Shown here: piece by piece, positions 52,012-60,393 of the stretch
How positions within the stretch are numbered: position 1 is the stretch's first letter
How the letters are laid out: each line of letters opens with the position of its first letter
Assembly: GCF_030385785.1 (NCBI RefSeq)
Contig: NZ_JAUEDK010000007.1
Span: forward strand, 62,001 to 126,000
DNA length: 64,000 nt
Reading direction: 5' to 3'
Origin: Crenobacter oryzisoli
GTDB lineage: Bacteria > Pseudomonadota > Gammaproteobacteria > Burkholderiales > Chromobacteriaceae
Notes under the pieces: generated by a model
The model's input: the letters and a program-made list of their open reading frames with translations, nothing else
Database searches by the model: none
What the model was told of the DNA's origin: nothing
Position numbers and translations under genes: made by a program

Positions 52012-52911
52012 ATGAGTGCCACCACCTGCCTGGACGCGCTGCCGCCGCGTCGTTCCCTATTGCCCGATGCCGTGCTGGTCGTCATCACGATGATCTGGGG
52101 CGGCACCTTCCTGGGGGTACAGACCGCGCTGCAGTGGGCCGGGCCGTACGGCTTCGTCGCGCTGCGCTTCGGCGCCGGCGCGCTGATCGCGATGGTGCTG
52201 GCGCGCCGAACGCTGAGCGGTCTGACCCGCGCCGAGCTGCGCGCCGGTGCCGTGGTGGGCAGCGTGCTGTTTTTCAGCTACTCACTGCAGACGCTCGGTC
52301 TCGCCCACATCGCCAGCAGCAAGTCGGCGTTCCTGACCGCGCTGTACGTACCGTTGGTGCCGCTGTTCAGCTGGCTGCTGTTCCGTCACCGCCCGGCACT
52401 GGCCGCCTGGGGCGGCGTGCTGATCGCGTTTGTCGGGCTGCTGTTGCTGTCCGACCCGCGCGGGCTGGACTTCCATTTCGGCATCGGCGAATGGCTGACG
52501 ATCGCGGGGGCGGCGGCGATCGCGCTGGAGATCTGTCTGGTCGGCCGCTACGCCGGGCGTTGCGAGCCGCGCCGGGTGACGGTGGTGCAACTGGCGGTGG
52601 TGTCGCTGCTGGCGACGGCGGCGATGCTGGTCAGCGGCGAGTCGCTGCCGCAGCCGACGCCGGGCCTGATCGGCTGCGTGCTGGCGCTGGGCCTCTCCAC
52701 CGCGGCGATCCAGGTGGCGATGAACTGGGCGCAGAAGACCGTGCCGGCCACCCGCGCGACGATCATCTTCGCGATGGAGCCGGTGTGGGCGGGGCTGGTC
52801 GGCTGGCTGGCCGGCGAGACGCTGACGGTGCTGGCGATCAGTGGCGCAGCGCTGATCGTGGCGAGTGTGCTGGTCAGTCAGCTGGGGGTGAAGGATACGG
52901 CCACAGCCTGA
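52012..52911 (+). CDS. EamA/DMT-family exporter, target of the divergent regulator
   Basis: 299-aa permease of ten helices with two EamA repeats (VVITMIWGGTFLGVQTALQW; ASSKSAFLTALYVPLVPLFS; TRATIIFAMEPVWAGLVGWL). The ATG at 52012 follows a weak GAGA. It is transcribed away from the XRE-cupin gene through the shared palindrome, so its expression is probably induced by the regulator's cupin ligand, which may also be its export substrate (inference). Confidence 0.9.
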   Translation: MSATTCLDALPPRRSLLPDAVLVVITMIWGGTFLGVQTALQWAGPYGFVALRFGAGALIAMVLARRTLSGLTRAELRAGAVVGSVLFFSYSLQTLGLAHIASSKSAFLTALYVPLVPLFSWLLFRHRPALAAWGGVLIAFVGLLLLSDPRGLDFHFGIGEWLTIAGAAAIALEICLVGRYAGRCEPRRVTVVQLAVVSLLATAAMLVSGESLPQPTPGLIGCVLALGLSTAAIQVAMNWAQKTVPATRATIIFAMEPVWAGLVGWLAGETLTVLAISGAALIVASVLVSQLGVKDTATA

Positions 52912-52933
52912 GCGTTCGACCAATCCCGACAAG

Positions 52934-52962
52934 CAAACAGCCCGGCATCGCCGGGCTGTTTG
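52934..52962. terminator. Bidirectional terminator between the EamA gene and the YgjP-type gene
   Basis: CAAACAGCCCGGC/GCCGGGCTGTTTG stem with a 3-nt loop. Confidence 0.85.
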
Positions 52963-52971
52963 CATTGGGAC

Positions 52972-53469
52972 TCAGCCGCCCTGGCGCTGCCAGGTCAGCC
53001 AGACGCGCAGGTCGAACTCGCGCTGGTGGTAGTCCGGCTCCATGTGGCAGCACAGCTGGTAGAAGGCCTTGTTGTGGTCCTTCTCCTTCAGGTGAGCCAG
53101 CTCGTGCACCACCAGCATGCGCAGGAAGTCCTCCGGCGCATCGCGGAACAGGCTGGCGACGCGAATCTCATTCTTGCTCTTGAGCTTGCCGCCCTGCACC
53201 CGCGCGACGAAGGTGTTGGTGCCGAGCGTGTGCTGCACCGGGTCGAGGCGGTTGTCGTACAGCACCTTGGAAAGCGGCGACGTGTTGCGCAGATAGCGCT
53301 GGCGCAGCGCCTCGACGTAGTCGTACAGCGCGCGGTCGGTCTGGACCGGGTGCGCCGATTCGGGGTAGCGCTGCGCCAGCCAGTCGCCGAGCCGGCCGGT
53401 GTCCAGCAGCGCCTGCACGCGCTGCTGCAGCTCGGCCGAATAGCCGGCGAGATAGGGTAAGGACGCCAT
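52972..53469 (-). CDS. YgjP-type (M48-like) zinc metallopeptidase
   Basis: 165 aa with the metal motif VVHELAHLKEKDHNKAFY (HExxH plus a downstream His), typical of the YgjP/WLM fold. The upstream part (YLRNTSPLSKVLYDNRLDPV; SKNEIRVASLF) matches M48-like DUF45 proteins. It has no signal peptide or membrane helix. The function of the family is unknown, possibly intracellular proteolysis. Confidence 0.85.
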   Translation of the reverse strand: MASLPYLAGYSAELQQRVQALLDTGRLGDWLAQRYPESAHPVQTDRALYDYVEALRQRYLRNTSPLSKVLYDNRLDPVQHTLGTNTFVARVQGGKLKSKNEIRVASLFRDAPEDFLRMLVVHELAHLKEKDHNKAFYQLCCHMEPDYHQREFDLRVWLTWQRQGG

Positions 53470-53551
53470 GGCGGTCGAAAAGAAAAACAGGCCGCCATTG
53501 TAGCGCGTCGTCCGGCGGCCGGGTGCGGAACGCCGCCGGGCGGGGTTGCGG

Positions 53552-53905
53552 TCAGCGCAGGGCGGCGTCCTGTTCGACCAGGTACGCGGCGATCGCCGCC
53601 TGCCAGCGCGGCGCGAGCCCCGCCTCCCCGCAGGCCGGCAGCTTACGGCGCGGTTGCTCCTTCAATTGCAGATCGGCGCCATCCGCATCGAACCACAGCT
53701 CGCCTTCGGCGAAGCGGCGGTACTGCAGCGGCTCACGCTCCATCGCGCGAAAGGTCAATGCAAGCGGCGATGCACCGTCCAGCCACAGCCAGTGGTAGAC
53801 CCGGTTCTTCGGGCTGTCGGGGGGCAGGTCGAGGCGCTTGATTTCGACCAGCGCGGCGTGCTCGTCGGCAAAGGCAAACAGGGGGCGAAAAGTCGGGGTC
53901 GGCAT
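53552..53905 (-). CDS. Conserved hypothetical protein, 117 aa
   Basis: Unrecognised. The ATG at 53905 follows CGGAGCC; a longer reading to 54007 is Ala/Pro-rich and probably untranslated. The mature region has mixed beta/alpha character (FADEHAALVEIKRLDLPPDS; NRVYHWLWLDGASPLALTF; ELWFDADGADLQLK). No membrane segment, motif or cysteines. It is probably in the same transcript as the YgjP-type gene downstream. Confidence 0.6.
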   Translation of the reverse strand: MPTPTFRPLFAFADEHAALVEIKRLDLPPDSPKNRVYHWLWLDGASPLALTFRAMEREPLQYRRFAEGELWFDADGADLQLKEQPRRKLPACGEAGLAPRWQAAIAAYLVEQDAALR

Positions 53906-54383
53906 GGCAGGCTCCGGGCAAACGCAGGGGACGAGGGACGAGGTCGGCCGAACGGCCGACAGCGTTGGCAGTATGGCAAGGTGGCGGCGGGTGGCCAAGG
54001 CTGACATGCCTCCTCCCTGCCGGGCGGTCGCCTGACGGCCGTGTCATGCCGCGGCATCATGCGCCGCAGCAATGCGCTCAACGCGTGGTGGCGCGGTGCG
54101 GGGCGAGCCTGGCGGGGCGCGTCATATGGCAAGGCAGCATCGCAACACGGCATGGCGGGCCAGCGACGCTTAACGACATCGCTAACAACCCCCGGTGCCG
54201 TGCCCTCGCGTGTAGTGGATCAAACGGCACAAGCCGCTGGCAAGGCCGAGCGACAAAGTCAGCAGGGCGTTGTTAGCGGCGCTTAATATTTGCTAACACA
54301 GATTCACAGGACATACCTACCGACCCGCCTATACTCCTCCCTCGCCAGCAGTGCCTGCTGCTTCTCTCGGAGATTCGCCCAAC
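53906..54383. other. Intergenic region upstream of the glycine-zipper gene
   Basis: No supportable gene in 478 bases. The right end is AT-rich and holds GTTAGC/GCTAAC half-sites: GCTAACAA near 54179, and TGTTAGC (54271-54277) with GCTAACA (54292-54298) as an inverted repeat with a 14-nt spacer. This may be an operator of the 54384 gene. Confidence 0.4.
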
Positions 54384-54875
54384 ATGAAAAGAATTCTGCT
54401 CACCGCCCTGCTGCTGGCTGCCGCCGGCGCCGAGGCCGCTACCTTTACCGATTACGCCACCGTCGTGCGCAGCGACCCCCAATACAGCACCGTCACGGAC
54501 AACTGCCCGGCACCGGTGCAGAACAGCGGCGACGTCACCAGCGCCGTCGGCGGGCTGATGACCGGCGAGAACGGCGGCGCGCTGCTCGGCGGCATCGTCG
54601 GCGGTGTGCTCGGCAACCAGGTCGGCGGTGGCCGTGGCCGCACCGCCGCCACCATCGTCGGCGCGCTCGGCGGTGCGATGGCTGGTCGCCAGATCGCCCA
54701 AAACCGCACCGGTGTCCAGCCGCAACCGGTGGCACAAGCCTGCACCAGCCACCAGGCGGTGACCGGCTACGCGGTCACCTACGAATACCGCGGCCAGCGC
54801 GAGACGGTCACCATGCCGTACAATCCGGGCAAGAAACTGGAACTGACGGTCAGCGCGCAGCCGGTGGTGCGCTGA
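54384..54875 (+). CDS. Glycine-zipper 2TM-domain protein, exported
   Basis: 163 aa. The signal peptide ends GAEA (about residue 21), with no lipobox. A Gly-rich zipper follows (about 75-115: GGALLGGIVGGVLGNQVGGG; GALGGAMAGRQIAQN), the double-helix motif of SlyB/YcfJ-type envelope proteins. A C-terminal beta segment (GYAVTYEYRGQRETVTMPYN) is also YcfJ-like. It likely sits in or at the outer membrane and affects envelope integrity. The ATG follows GGAGA. Confidence 0.85.
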   Translation: MKRILLTALLLAAAGAEAATFTDYATVVRSDPQYSTVTDNCPAPVQNSGDVTSAVGGLMTGENGGALLGGIVGGVLGNQVGGGRGRTAATIVGALGGAMAGRQIAQNRTGVQPQPVAQACTSHQAVTGYAVTYEYRGQRETVTMPYNPGKKLELTVSAQPVVR

Positions 54876-54904
54876 ACCCCGATTTTGCATAATCGACATA
54901 ACGA

Positions 54905-54936
54905 CAAAAAAGGTTGGCTTTGGCCAACCTTTTTTG
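54905..54936. terminator. Bidirectional terminator after the glycine-zipper gene
   Basis: AAAAAAGGTTGGC pairs with GCCAACCTTTTTT around a short loop. It shares the core with 17097 and 55924. Confidence 0.9.
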
Positions 54937-55010
54937 TTTCAACCATCCGAGCGTGCAGGCGTCTCGGAGACAAGTGCTGGCATGCCGACAAGAGCGGGTT
55001 GGATTTCTGG

Positions 55011-55787
55011 TCAGTTGAAGCGGATAGAGGCGAGGGTCTTTTGTTCGCGGTCTTCGAAGTCATCGATGTAGTTGGGACTGACCATAAGGTAGCGCCTACC
55101 GTTGCTGATCACGGCTATCGAGCAGTCCCACTGACGTGAGACGCCGCAGCTATAAGTGCCCTTGACCCCCTGCCAGCCTATGCCAGAGAGCTTGGTGGTC
55201 GGAACATAGTTGATGGATCCACCAAGCTCTGTTTCGCTAGCCGTTACCCACTGGCCCTTTTGCTTCTTGAAGAGTTCACTGGATTCCAGGGCGCGTTTCA
55301 AATCACCTTCTCCCAGGCTAAATAGCAAGATTTCTCCGTAAGTTATCTTGTGTTCGCCCAGCTCGAATCGTGGGCCGCTCGTGGTGACGGTTTTTCGTTT
55401 CAGGTCAACCGTCACGGTGTGGTTGGCGGGATAGCGGAACTGGACGCCCAGGGCCTCGTTGCGGAAGGTCTTCCACGGAGCCGGCTTCAGTGCCTTCAGC
55501 TCGTCCAGCCGTTGTTGATAGGAGGCCGCGAGGCAGGCCGCATCGTGGCAGGTTTTGCGCACGCTTTTCAGCCAAGCGATCTGGCTCTTTTGCACTACTG
55601 TTGGGTTGTTCACGGTTTCGAGCGCGTTTTCATACGCCACGGCTAACTGCTCATCCAACTTCGAGACGGGCGGTGAGGTGCAGATCAGTTTTTCAATTGG
55701 GGAGGTGTCCTGCACGCAATTGAAACTGGCAGCCAGTGCCATCGGTGCTACGGTTAGGTTGGCGAGGGTAAGGACGATTTTGTGCAT
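55011..55787 (-). CDS. LprI/DUF1311-type exported protein, 258 aa
   Basis: A signal peptide (about 1-19, ending LAA) is followed by an LprI N-terminal-like domain (SFNCVQDTSPIEKLICTSPP; LDEQLAVAYENALETV; QIAWLKSVRKTCHDAACLAA) with four conserved cysteines. The founding Mycobacterium LprI inhibits lysozyme; other DUF1311 proteins have varied or unknown roles. The C-terminal half (about 110-258) is a beta-rich region of unknown fold with one further Cys pair (TYSCGVSRQWDCSIAV). The ribosome site is weak. It is convergent with the glycine-zipper gene. Confidence 0.75.
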   Translation of the reverse strand: MHKIVLTLANLTVAPMALAASFNCVQDTSPIEKLICTSPPVSKLDEQLAVAYENALETVNNPTVVQKSQIAWLKSVRKTCHDAACLAASYQQRLDELKALKPAPWKTFRNEALGVQFRYPANHTVTVDLKRKTVTTSGPRFELGEHKITYGEILLFSLGEGDLKRALESSELFKKQKGQWVTASETELGGSINYVPTTKLSGIGWQGVKGTYSCGVSRQWDCSIAVISNGRRYLMVSPNYIDDFEDREQKTLASIRFN

Positions 55788-55923
55788 GTACTGGCCGATC
55801 CTAAATATCCAAATGGCATTATTTTGGGCGTGGCCAGAGTGCTTGTAAAGGAGGCTGGATGATTAGGAGCCTTGACCCTCACGCCATGTCTGCTGCCAGA
55901 GCGGACAGGAAGGCGTGCAACAA

Positions 55924-55950
55924 AAAAGGTTGGCTTCAGCCAACCTTTAT
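55924..55950 (-). terminator. Intrinsic terminator of the CitA-type symporter gene
   Basis: AAAGGTTGGC/GCCAACCTTT stem with a TTCA loop; on the minus strand it ends in TTTTTTG. Confidence 0.85.
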
Positions 55951-55969
55951 TTTGGAGCAGGGACTTCGC

Positions 55970-57271
55970 TCAGACCGTGGCGTTCGCCTCGCCGTGCACG
56001 TGGGAGCGGCCGGCGCGCATCAGGCGCAGCGTAGCGAACAGCGCGCACACCGCCGCCACGCTCAGCCACACGCCCGGCATCGCCTTGTTGCCGGTGGCGT
56101 GGATCAGGTAGGTGGAGATCGCCGGGGTGAAGCCGCCGAAGATCGCGGTGGCCAGGCTGTAGGCCAGCGAGAAACCGGTGGTGCGCACCGCCGGCGGCAT
56201 CACTTCGGTCAGCGCCACCACCATCGCGCCGTTGTAGCTGGCGTAGATGAACGACAGCCACAGTTCGACCAGCAGCAGGCGGCCGAACGACGGGTCGCTG
56301 GTCAGCCACAGCATGGTCGGGTAGGCGGTCACCAGCATCAGCACGGTGAAGGCGATCAACAGCGGCTTGCGGCCGACCCGGTCGGAGAACATGCCCATCA
56401 CCGGCAGCCAGAAGAAGTTGGAGATACCGACGCAGACGGTGACGATCAGGTTGTCGACCTCGCCGAGCTTCAGCACTTCCTTGCCGAAGGTCGGGGTGTA
56501 GGCGGTGATCATGTAGAACGACACGGTGGTCATCATCACCAGGAAGGCGCCGTTGAGCACCAGGCCCCAGTTCTGGCGGATCGAGGCGAAGATCTGGCCG
56601 AGGGTCGGATGCTGCTTGCGCTGCTTGAACGCCTCGGTCTCCTGCAGCGAACGGCGGATGATGAACAGGAACGGCACGATCAGGCAGCCGACCAGGAACG
56701 GTACGCGCCAGCCCCACTCGATCATCACCTCCTTCGGCAGCAGGCTGTGCAGCAGCACGCCCAACAGCGCGGCGAAGATCACCGCCACCTGCTGGCTGGC
56801 CGACTGCCAGCTCACATAGAAGCCCTTGTTGCCCTTGGTGGCGATTTCGGCGAGGTACACCGATACGCCGCCCAGCTCCACGCCGGCCGAGAAGCCCTGC
56901 AGCAGCCGGCCGACCAGCACCAACAGCGGCGCGGCGATGCCGATGCTGGCGTAGCCGGGCACACAGGCGATCAACAGCGTGCCGGCGGCCATCAGGCCCA
57001 GCGTCACCAGCAGGCCGACGCGGCGGCCGTGGCGGTCGATGAAGGCGCCGAGCACGATCGCGCCCAGCGGTCGCATCAGGAAGCCGGCGCCGAAGGTGAC
57101 CAGCGACAGCATCAGCGAGGCGAATTCGCTGCCGGCGGGGAAGAAGGTGTGGGCGATGGCGGTGGCGTAGAAGCCATACACCATGAAGTCATACATCTCG
57201 AGGAAGTTGCCGCTGACGACACGGAACACCGTGCGCGCCTGCGACTGGCGGGTTGGGGTGGAACTGGACAT
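55970..57271 (-). CDS. citA: CitA-like MFS citrate/tricarboxylate:H+ symporter
   Basis: 433-aa transporter with 12 helices of the metabolite:H+ symporter branch of the MFS. It is strikingly similar to enterobacterial CitA as I recall it ([60 protein letters not shown]-like [18 protein letters not shown]). It probably imports citrate or tricarballylate for growth. The ATG at 57271 is chosen from homology. It is divergently spaced from lrp with a perfect palindrome between. Confidence 0.88.
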   Translation of the reverse strand: MSSSTPTRQSQARTVFRVVSGNFLEMYDFMVYGFYATAIAHTFFPAGSEFASLMLSLVTFGAGFLMRPLGAIVLGAFIDRHGRRVGLLVTLGLMAAGTLLIACVPGYASIGIAAPLLVLVGRLLQGFSAGVELGGVSVYLAEIATKGNKGFYVSWQSASQQVAVIFAALLGVLLHSLLPKEVMIEWGWRVPFLVGCLIVPFLFIIRRSLQETEAFKQRKQHPTLGQIFASIRQNWGLVLNGAFLVMMTTVSFYMITAYTPTFGKEVLKLGEVDNLIVTVCVGISNFFWLPVMGMFSDRVGRKPLLIAFTVLMLVTAYPTMLWLTSDPSFGRLLLVELWLSFIYASYNGAMVVALTEVMPPAVRTTGFSLAYSLATAIFGGFTPAISTYLIHATGNKAMPGVWLSVAAVCALFATLRLMRAGRSHVHGEANATV

Positions 57272-57400
57272 GGGGTTTCTCGCTCTGGGGGCCGGGGCCC
57301 GAGTTATGGGGGGGCGCCGCGTGTTGTTCTTCGGGGCGCGGTCGCCGGACACCTATCCTTGCGAGTTGAACTGTAGCGCTGGGCCGGCATGTCGACACCT

Positions 57401-57414
57401 TAGGGAATTCCCTA
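57401..57414. promoter_or_regulatory. Perfect 14-bp palindrome TAGGGAATTCCCTA upstream of citA
   Basis: TAGGGAATTCCCTA lies 130 nt before the citA start. It is a possible regulator operator. Confidence 0.4.
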
Positions 57415-57459
57415 GCTGGGCCGGATGTCATGCGCTGGCGTGACGATGCTGCGGCGCAA

Positions 57460-57490
57460 TAATAAACCCTGCAGAAACCAGGGTTTATTA
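57460..57490 (-). terminator. Intrinsic terminator of the Lrp-family gene
   Basis: 12-bp perfect stem TAATAAACCCTG/CAGGGTTTATTA with a 7-nt loop. AT-rich outer pairs continue as TTTATTATT on the minus strand. Confidence 0.72.
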
Positions 57491-57504
57491 GGGGCAACGG
57501 CCGT

Positions 57505-57960
57505 TCAGTCGGCGCGCAGCGCGAACGGCTGCAGCGGCCGGATCGGGATCGGCGTCGACAGGATCAGCGCGGTGCGAGTCTCGCCCAAGTGGTTGACGCG
57601 CGCCAGCGTCGCCTCCAGGTGGGCGACGTCGCGGCAGGCCAGGCGGAACACGTAGGAGTCCTGTCCGGTGACGTGGTGGCACTCCAGCACCTCGGGCATC
57701 TCGTCGAGCAGCGCCAGCAGCGTCGCCTTGTAAGGCTGCGGTACGGTGATGCCGATCAGCGCCTGCAGCGGATAGCCAAGCTTGTCGGCCGCCACCTCGG
57801 CACGGTAACCGCGAATCACCCCGGCTTCCTCCAGCCGGCGCAGCCGCTCCGACACCGCCGGCACCGACAGGCCGGCGACCTGGGCCAACTCGGTCAACGA
57901 CAGCCGTGCATTGGCCTGCAGCGCGGCGAGCATCTTCCAGGCCTTGCCGTCGATTTCCAT
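57505..57960 (-). CDS. Lrp/AsnC-family transcriptional regulator
   Basis: 151 aa: an N-terminal HTH (LSLTELAQVAGLSVPAVSER; LRRLEEAGVIRGYRAEV) and a C-terminal RAM ligand-binding domain (about 70-150: LIGITVPQPYK; VLECHHVTGQDSYVFRLACRD). The ATG at 57960 follows AAGGAGA. It is divergent from a LysE-family exporter gene, the standard layout in which the regulator senses an amino acid and activates its export. Confidence 0.92.
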   Translation of the reverse strand: MEIDGKAWKMLAALQANARLSLTELAQVAGLSVPAVSERLRRLEEAGVIRGYRAEVAADKLGYPLQALIGITVPQPYKATLLALLDEMPEVLECHHVTGQDSYVFRLACRDVAHLEATLARVNHLGETRTALILSTPIPIRPLQPFALRAD

Positions 57961-58087
57961 TTTTCTGTCTCCTTGGTTGTTAACGAAAAAATAGCAGCCG
58001 AAAATGCCATCTTGCCTTAAATCCGGCATGGGCAAGCGGGCGGGCGGCGCTCACACTGATCACGACAAATCACGCGAGGATAGACTC

Positions 58088-58708
58088 ATGAGCGGGGTGG
58101 CATTGTTCAGTCAGGCACTATTGGTCGGTTGGGCGATTGCGGCACCGGTCGGGCCGATCGGGCTGTTGGTGATCGAGCGTACGTTGCGGTACGGCCGCGC
58201 GGCGGGCCTGGTGACCGGGCTCGGCGCCGCGTCGGCCGACGCGCTGTACGCCACCGTCGGCGTGGCTGGCCTCGGCATGCTGACCGCCTGGCTGACCCGG
58301 CTGGCCCTACCGCTAGCGCTGTTCGGCAGCGGCTTCCTGATCTGGCTAGGAGTGGCCACGCTGCGGCGCGCGCCGGCCGAACGGGCGGCGGCCGGGGCCG
58401 GAGCGGGTCTCGCCGGCTATGCCGTCAGCGCGTTCGCGCTGACGCTAAGCAACCCGCTGACCGTGCTGTCGTTCGTCGCGGTGTTTGCCGGGCTGGCCGG
58501 GCGACAGGCGCCCGGCGCGGTGGCCGGTGTGGTGATGATCACCGGAGTGTTTTGCGGGTCGGTGCTGTGGTGGCTGATGTTGGCCGGCACGGTCGGCTGG
58601 TTGGGCGGCAAGCTGTCGACGTGCTGGCGGCGACGGATCGACACCCTGTGCGGTTTGCTGCTGCTGGGCTTCGGGGCGGCGCTTGGCGTGCGGGCGCTGC
58701 TCGGCTGA
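58088..58708 (+). CDS. LysE-family amino-acid exporter
   Basis: 206-aa inner-membrane protein with about six helices. The family signature near the N-terminus, IAAPVGPIGLLVIERTLRYG, and the mid-protein ALTLSNPLTVLSFVAVFAGL are typical. The ATG at 58088 follows GAGGA. It is divergent from the Lrp-family gene by about 130 bp. The substrate is not determined; basic or branched amino acids are likely. A parS site follows at 58728. Confidence 0.9.
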   Translation: MSGVALFSQALLVGWAIAAPVGPIGLLVIERTLRYGRAAGLVTGLGAASADALYATVGVAGLGMLTAWLTRLALPLALFGSGFLIWLGVATLRRAPAERAAAGAGAGLAGYAVSAFALTLSNPLTVLSFVAVFAGLAGRQAPGAVAGVVMITGVFCGSVLWWLMLAGTVGWLGGKLSTCWRRRIDTLCGLLLLGFGAALGVRALLG

Positions 58709-58727
58709 GTGGCGGCCCGGTCGGCGG

Positions 58728-58741
58728 GTTCCACGTGAAAC
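58728..58741 (+). other. parS: parS-like ParB binding site 6
   Basis: GTTCCACGTGAAAC, an exact core match, intergenic after the LysE-family gene. Confidence 0.86.
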
Positions 58742-58784
58742 GACCCATGGGGTACAGGGTTTGACACGGGTCAAGAATCCGACG

Positions 58785-58814
58785 TTGCAAATATCGTATT
58801 GTGATACGCATATT
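58785..58814 (+). promoter_or_regulatory. Candidate promoter with the shared 17-mer in the spacer
   Basis: TTGCAA (58785-58790), then ATATCGTATTGTGATAC (58791-58807), then CATATT (58809-58814). The 17-mer is the exact reverse complement of that at 12274-12290. It probably drives the 58836 gene. Confidence 0.5.
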
Positions 58815-58835
58815 TACGACATGATGTTTGCCGTT

Positions 58836-59213
58836 ATGAAACCATTTCGCATTGCAGTGATAGGCGCAGGCGAAACCGGCACTCCGCTGCTGGCTGCCTT
58901 GCTGAGCGCCCCCTACGTCGAGCTGGTCGGCGTTGCCGAACTCGACCATGCAACTGCCGGCGTCCAGATGGCGCTGGCCCACGGCGTCTATGTCACCCGC
59001 GACTTCACCGAGCTGGCCCGGCGTGGTGACGACATCGACATCCTGATCGATGTCACCGGCGTCCCCAGCGTGCGCGAGACGCTGCGCCGGCTGATGCGGG
59101 AAACCGGCAATGACCACACCTTGATCATGCACGAGCGTATCGCCTTGCTGTTGATGTCGCTGGGCTGCGGCCGACTGGCGGACTCCCGGCACGAGTTGGT
59201 CGGTTACGCCTGA
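58836..59213 (+). CDS. Small NAD(P)-binding oxidoreductase-like protein, 125 aa
   Basis: A stand-alone Rossmann domain (FRIAVIGAGETGTPLLAALL; ELVGVAELDHATAGVQMALA; ILIDVTGVPSVRETLRRLM), with no catalytic C-terminal domain as found in full oxidoreductases. It resembles the nucleotide-binding half of homoserine or dihydrodipicolinate dehydrogenases. Such single domains often act as redox or ligand sensors (inference). No ribosome site is visible, and several ATGs are in frame (58821, 58824, 58836), so the N-terminus is uncertain. It has its own operator-like promoter. Confidence 0.7.
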   Translation: MKPFRIAVIGAGETGTPLLAALLSAPYVELVGVAELDHATAGVQMALAHGVYVTRDFTELARRGDDIDILIDVTGVPSVRETLRRLMRETGNDHTLIMHERIALLLMSLGCGRLADSRHELVGYA

Positions 59214-59390
59214 GCCGGGTCGGCGGCGTGTGATGCCGGGCATAAGGGTTTATCGTCGGGCCCCCCGCTGCCTTTCTTCGCCCTGTAATGACCGTTCGGA
59301 CGAGTCGTGCCGTGTGGCGGCGACGGACGGTGCGAGGTGCCGTGTAACGCCTGCTTAAAGGAGCTATCACATACTCAGGAGGGATCGGCC

Positions 59391-59927
59391 ATGTCTCGTT
59401 CTGGGTGCGTGCTCATGGGCTTGTTGCTCGGCGGCCTGCTGTCGCCAGCGCAGGCCGTCGATTTGATCAGCGGTTCGGTTGGCGTGATGACCCTGCCGAA
59501 TGGGCCGGGGGGCGTCGACGACTATCGCGTCGGGCTGGGCTGGGTGCTGCCATGGCAGTGGTGGGACAACAGCATCGGTGTGCTGCAAACCCGCGCCGAG
59601 CTGGTCGGCGGCTACACCCGGACCACACTCGATCCGGTGTGGACTCTGATCGCCGCTCCCGTGCTGCACTACCAGTTCAAGACCTCGCGCCCCGACTCGG
59701 GGCCGTTTATCGAACTGAGCGTCGGCGTCGCAGTGATGAACAACCCCAAATGGTCCGACTCTCGCGACCTGAATACCCACTGGCAGTTCGCCGACCGGTT
59801 CGGCATCGGCTACGCCTTGGGCCACCATGAGCTGAGCGCCAACTACCTTCACCTCTCCAACGCCGACATCAGCAGGCCGAACCCGGGGGGCGATCTCGGG
59901 ATGCTGCGCTACAGCTACCGCTTCTGA
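59391..59927 (+). CDS. pagL: Lipid A 3-O-deacylase PagL
   Basis: 178-aa outer-membrane beta-barrel. The ATG follows AGGAGG. The signal peptide ends PAQA (residue 22). The C-terminal motif YLHLSNADISRPNPG supplies the catalytic His and Ser (near residues 154 and 156). At the position 12 residues after the Ser, where the Pseudomonas enzyme has its Glu as I recall, this sequence has Asp (GGD). Removal of the 3-position acyl chain from lipid A softens innate immune recognition. It is followed 7 nt later by a LysR remnant on the other strand. Confidence 0.85.
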   Translation: MSRSGCVLMGLLLGGLLSPAQAVDLISGSVGVMTLPNGPGGVDDYRVGLGWVLPWQWWDNSIGVLQTRAELVGGYTRTTLDPVWTLIAAPVLHYQFKTSRPDSGPFIELSVGVAVMNNPKWSDSRDLNTHWQFADRFGIGYALGHHELSANYLHLSNADISRPNPGGDLGMLRYSYRF

Positions 59928-59933
59928 TGCGGT

Positions 59934-60329
59934 TCAGCCCGGCGTCTCGCCCTGCAGCAGCGGTATTGCCAGGGCGAAATCGGACAGGTGCTCGAGCAGC
60001 ACCCTCACCTTGCGCGGCAACTGCTGCTGCGGCCATACCGCGTAGATCGGACGTTGCGGCGTGCGCCAGCCGGGCAAGAGCCGCACCAGCCGGCCGCTCT
60101 CGATCGCCTCGTGACAAAACGGCAGCGGGCAGTACAAGAGTCCCTGCCCCGCTTCGGCGAGGCTTACCGCCAACGCCAGCTCGTTGAGCCGGCAGCGCCC
60201 TGCGGGGGACAGTTCGATCTGTTCCTTGCCGACGCGAATCGCCAGGTCGGCGCCGTGCCGCCACAGGTCCTCGTTCTGATTGCTTAGCGTCAATTCCAGC
60301 CGGATCGCCGGCCAGGCGGCACACGCCAC
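59934..60329 (-). pseudogene. Remnant of a LysR-family regulator (effector domain only, internally deleted)
   Basis: The 131-codon frame resembles only the C-terminal ligand-binding part of LysR regulators: RLELTLSNQNEDLWRHGADL, AIRVGKEQIELSPAGR, then LALAVSLAEAGQGLLYCPLP, SGRLVRLLPGW. The first 90 or so residues with the helix-turn-helix are missing, and the middle is shortened (the usual 60-70 residues between the DLAIRVG and AGQGL segments are reduced to about 25). It cannot bind DNA, so it is decaying. No ribosome site is seen. Confidence 0.75.
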
Positions 60330-60346
60330 CTGTTAGCCGGCGCATG

Positions 60347-60377
60347 CAAAAACAGCTTGGTCGTCGACCAGGCTGTT
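60347..60377 (-). terminator. Intrinsic terminator of srkA
   Basis: AACAGCCTGGTC pairs with GACCAAGCTGTT on the minus strand, followed by TTTTTGC. Confidence 0.83.
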
Positions 60378-60393
60378 GTCTGTCAGGAGGGGC

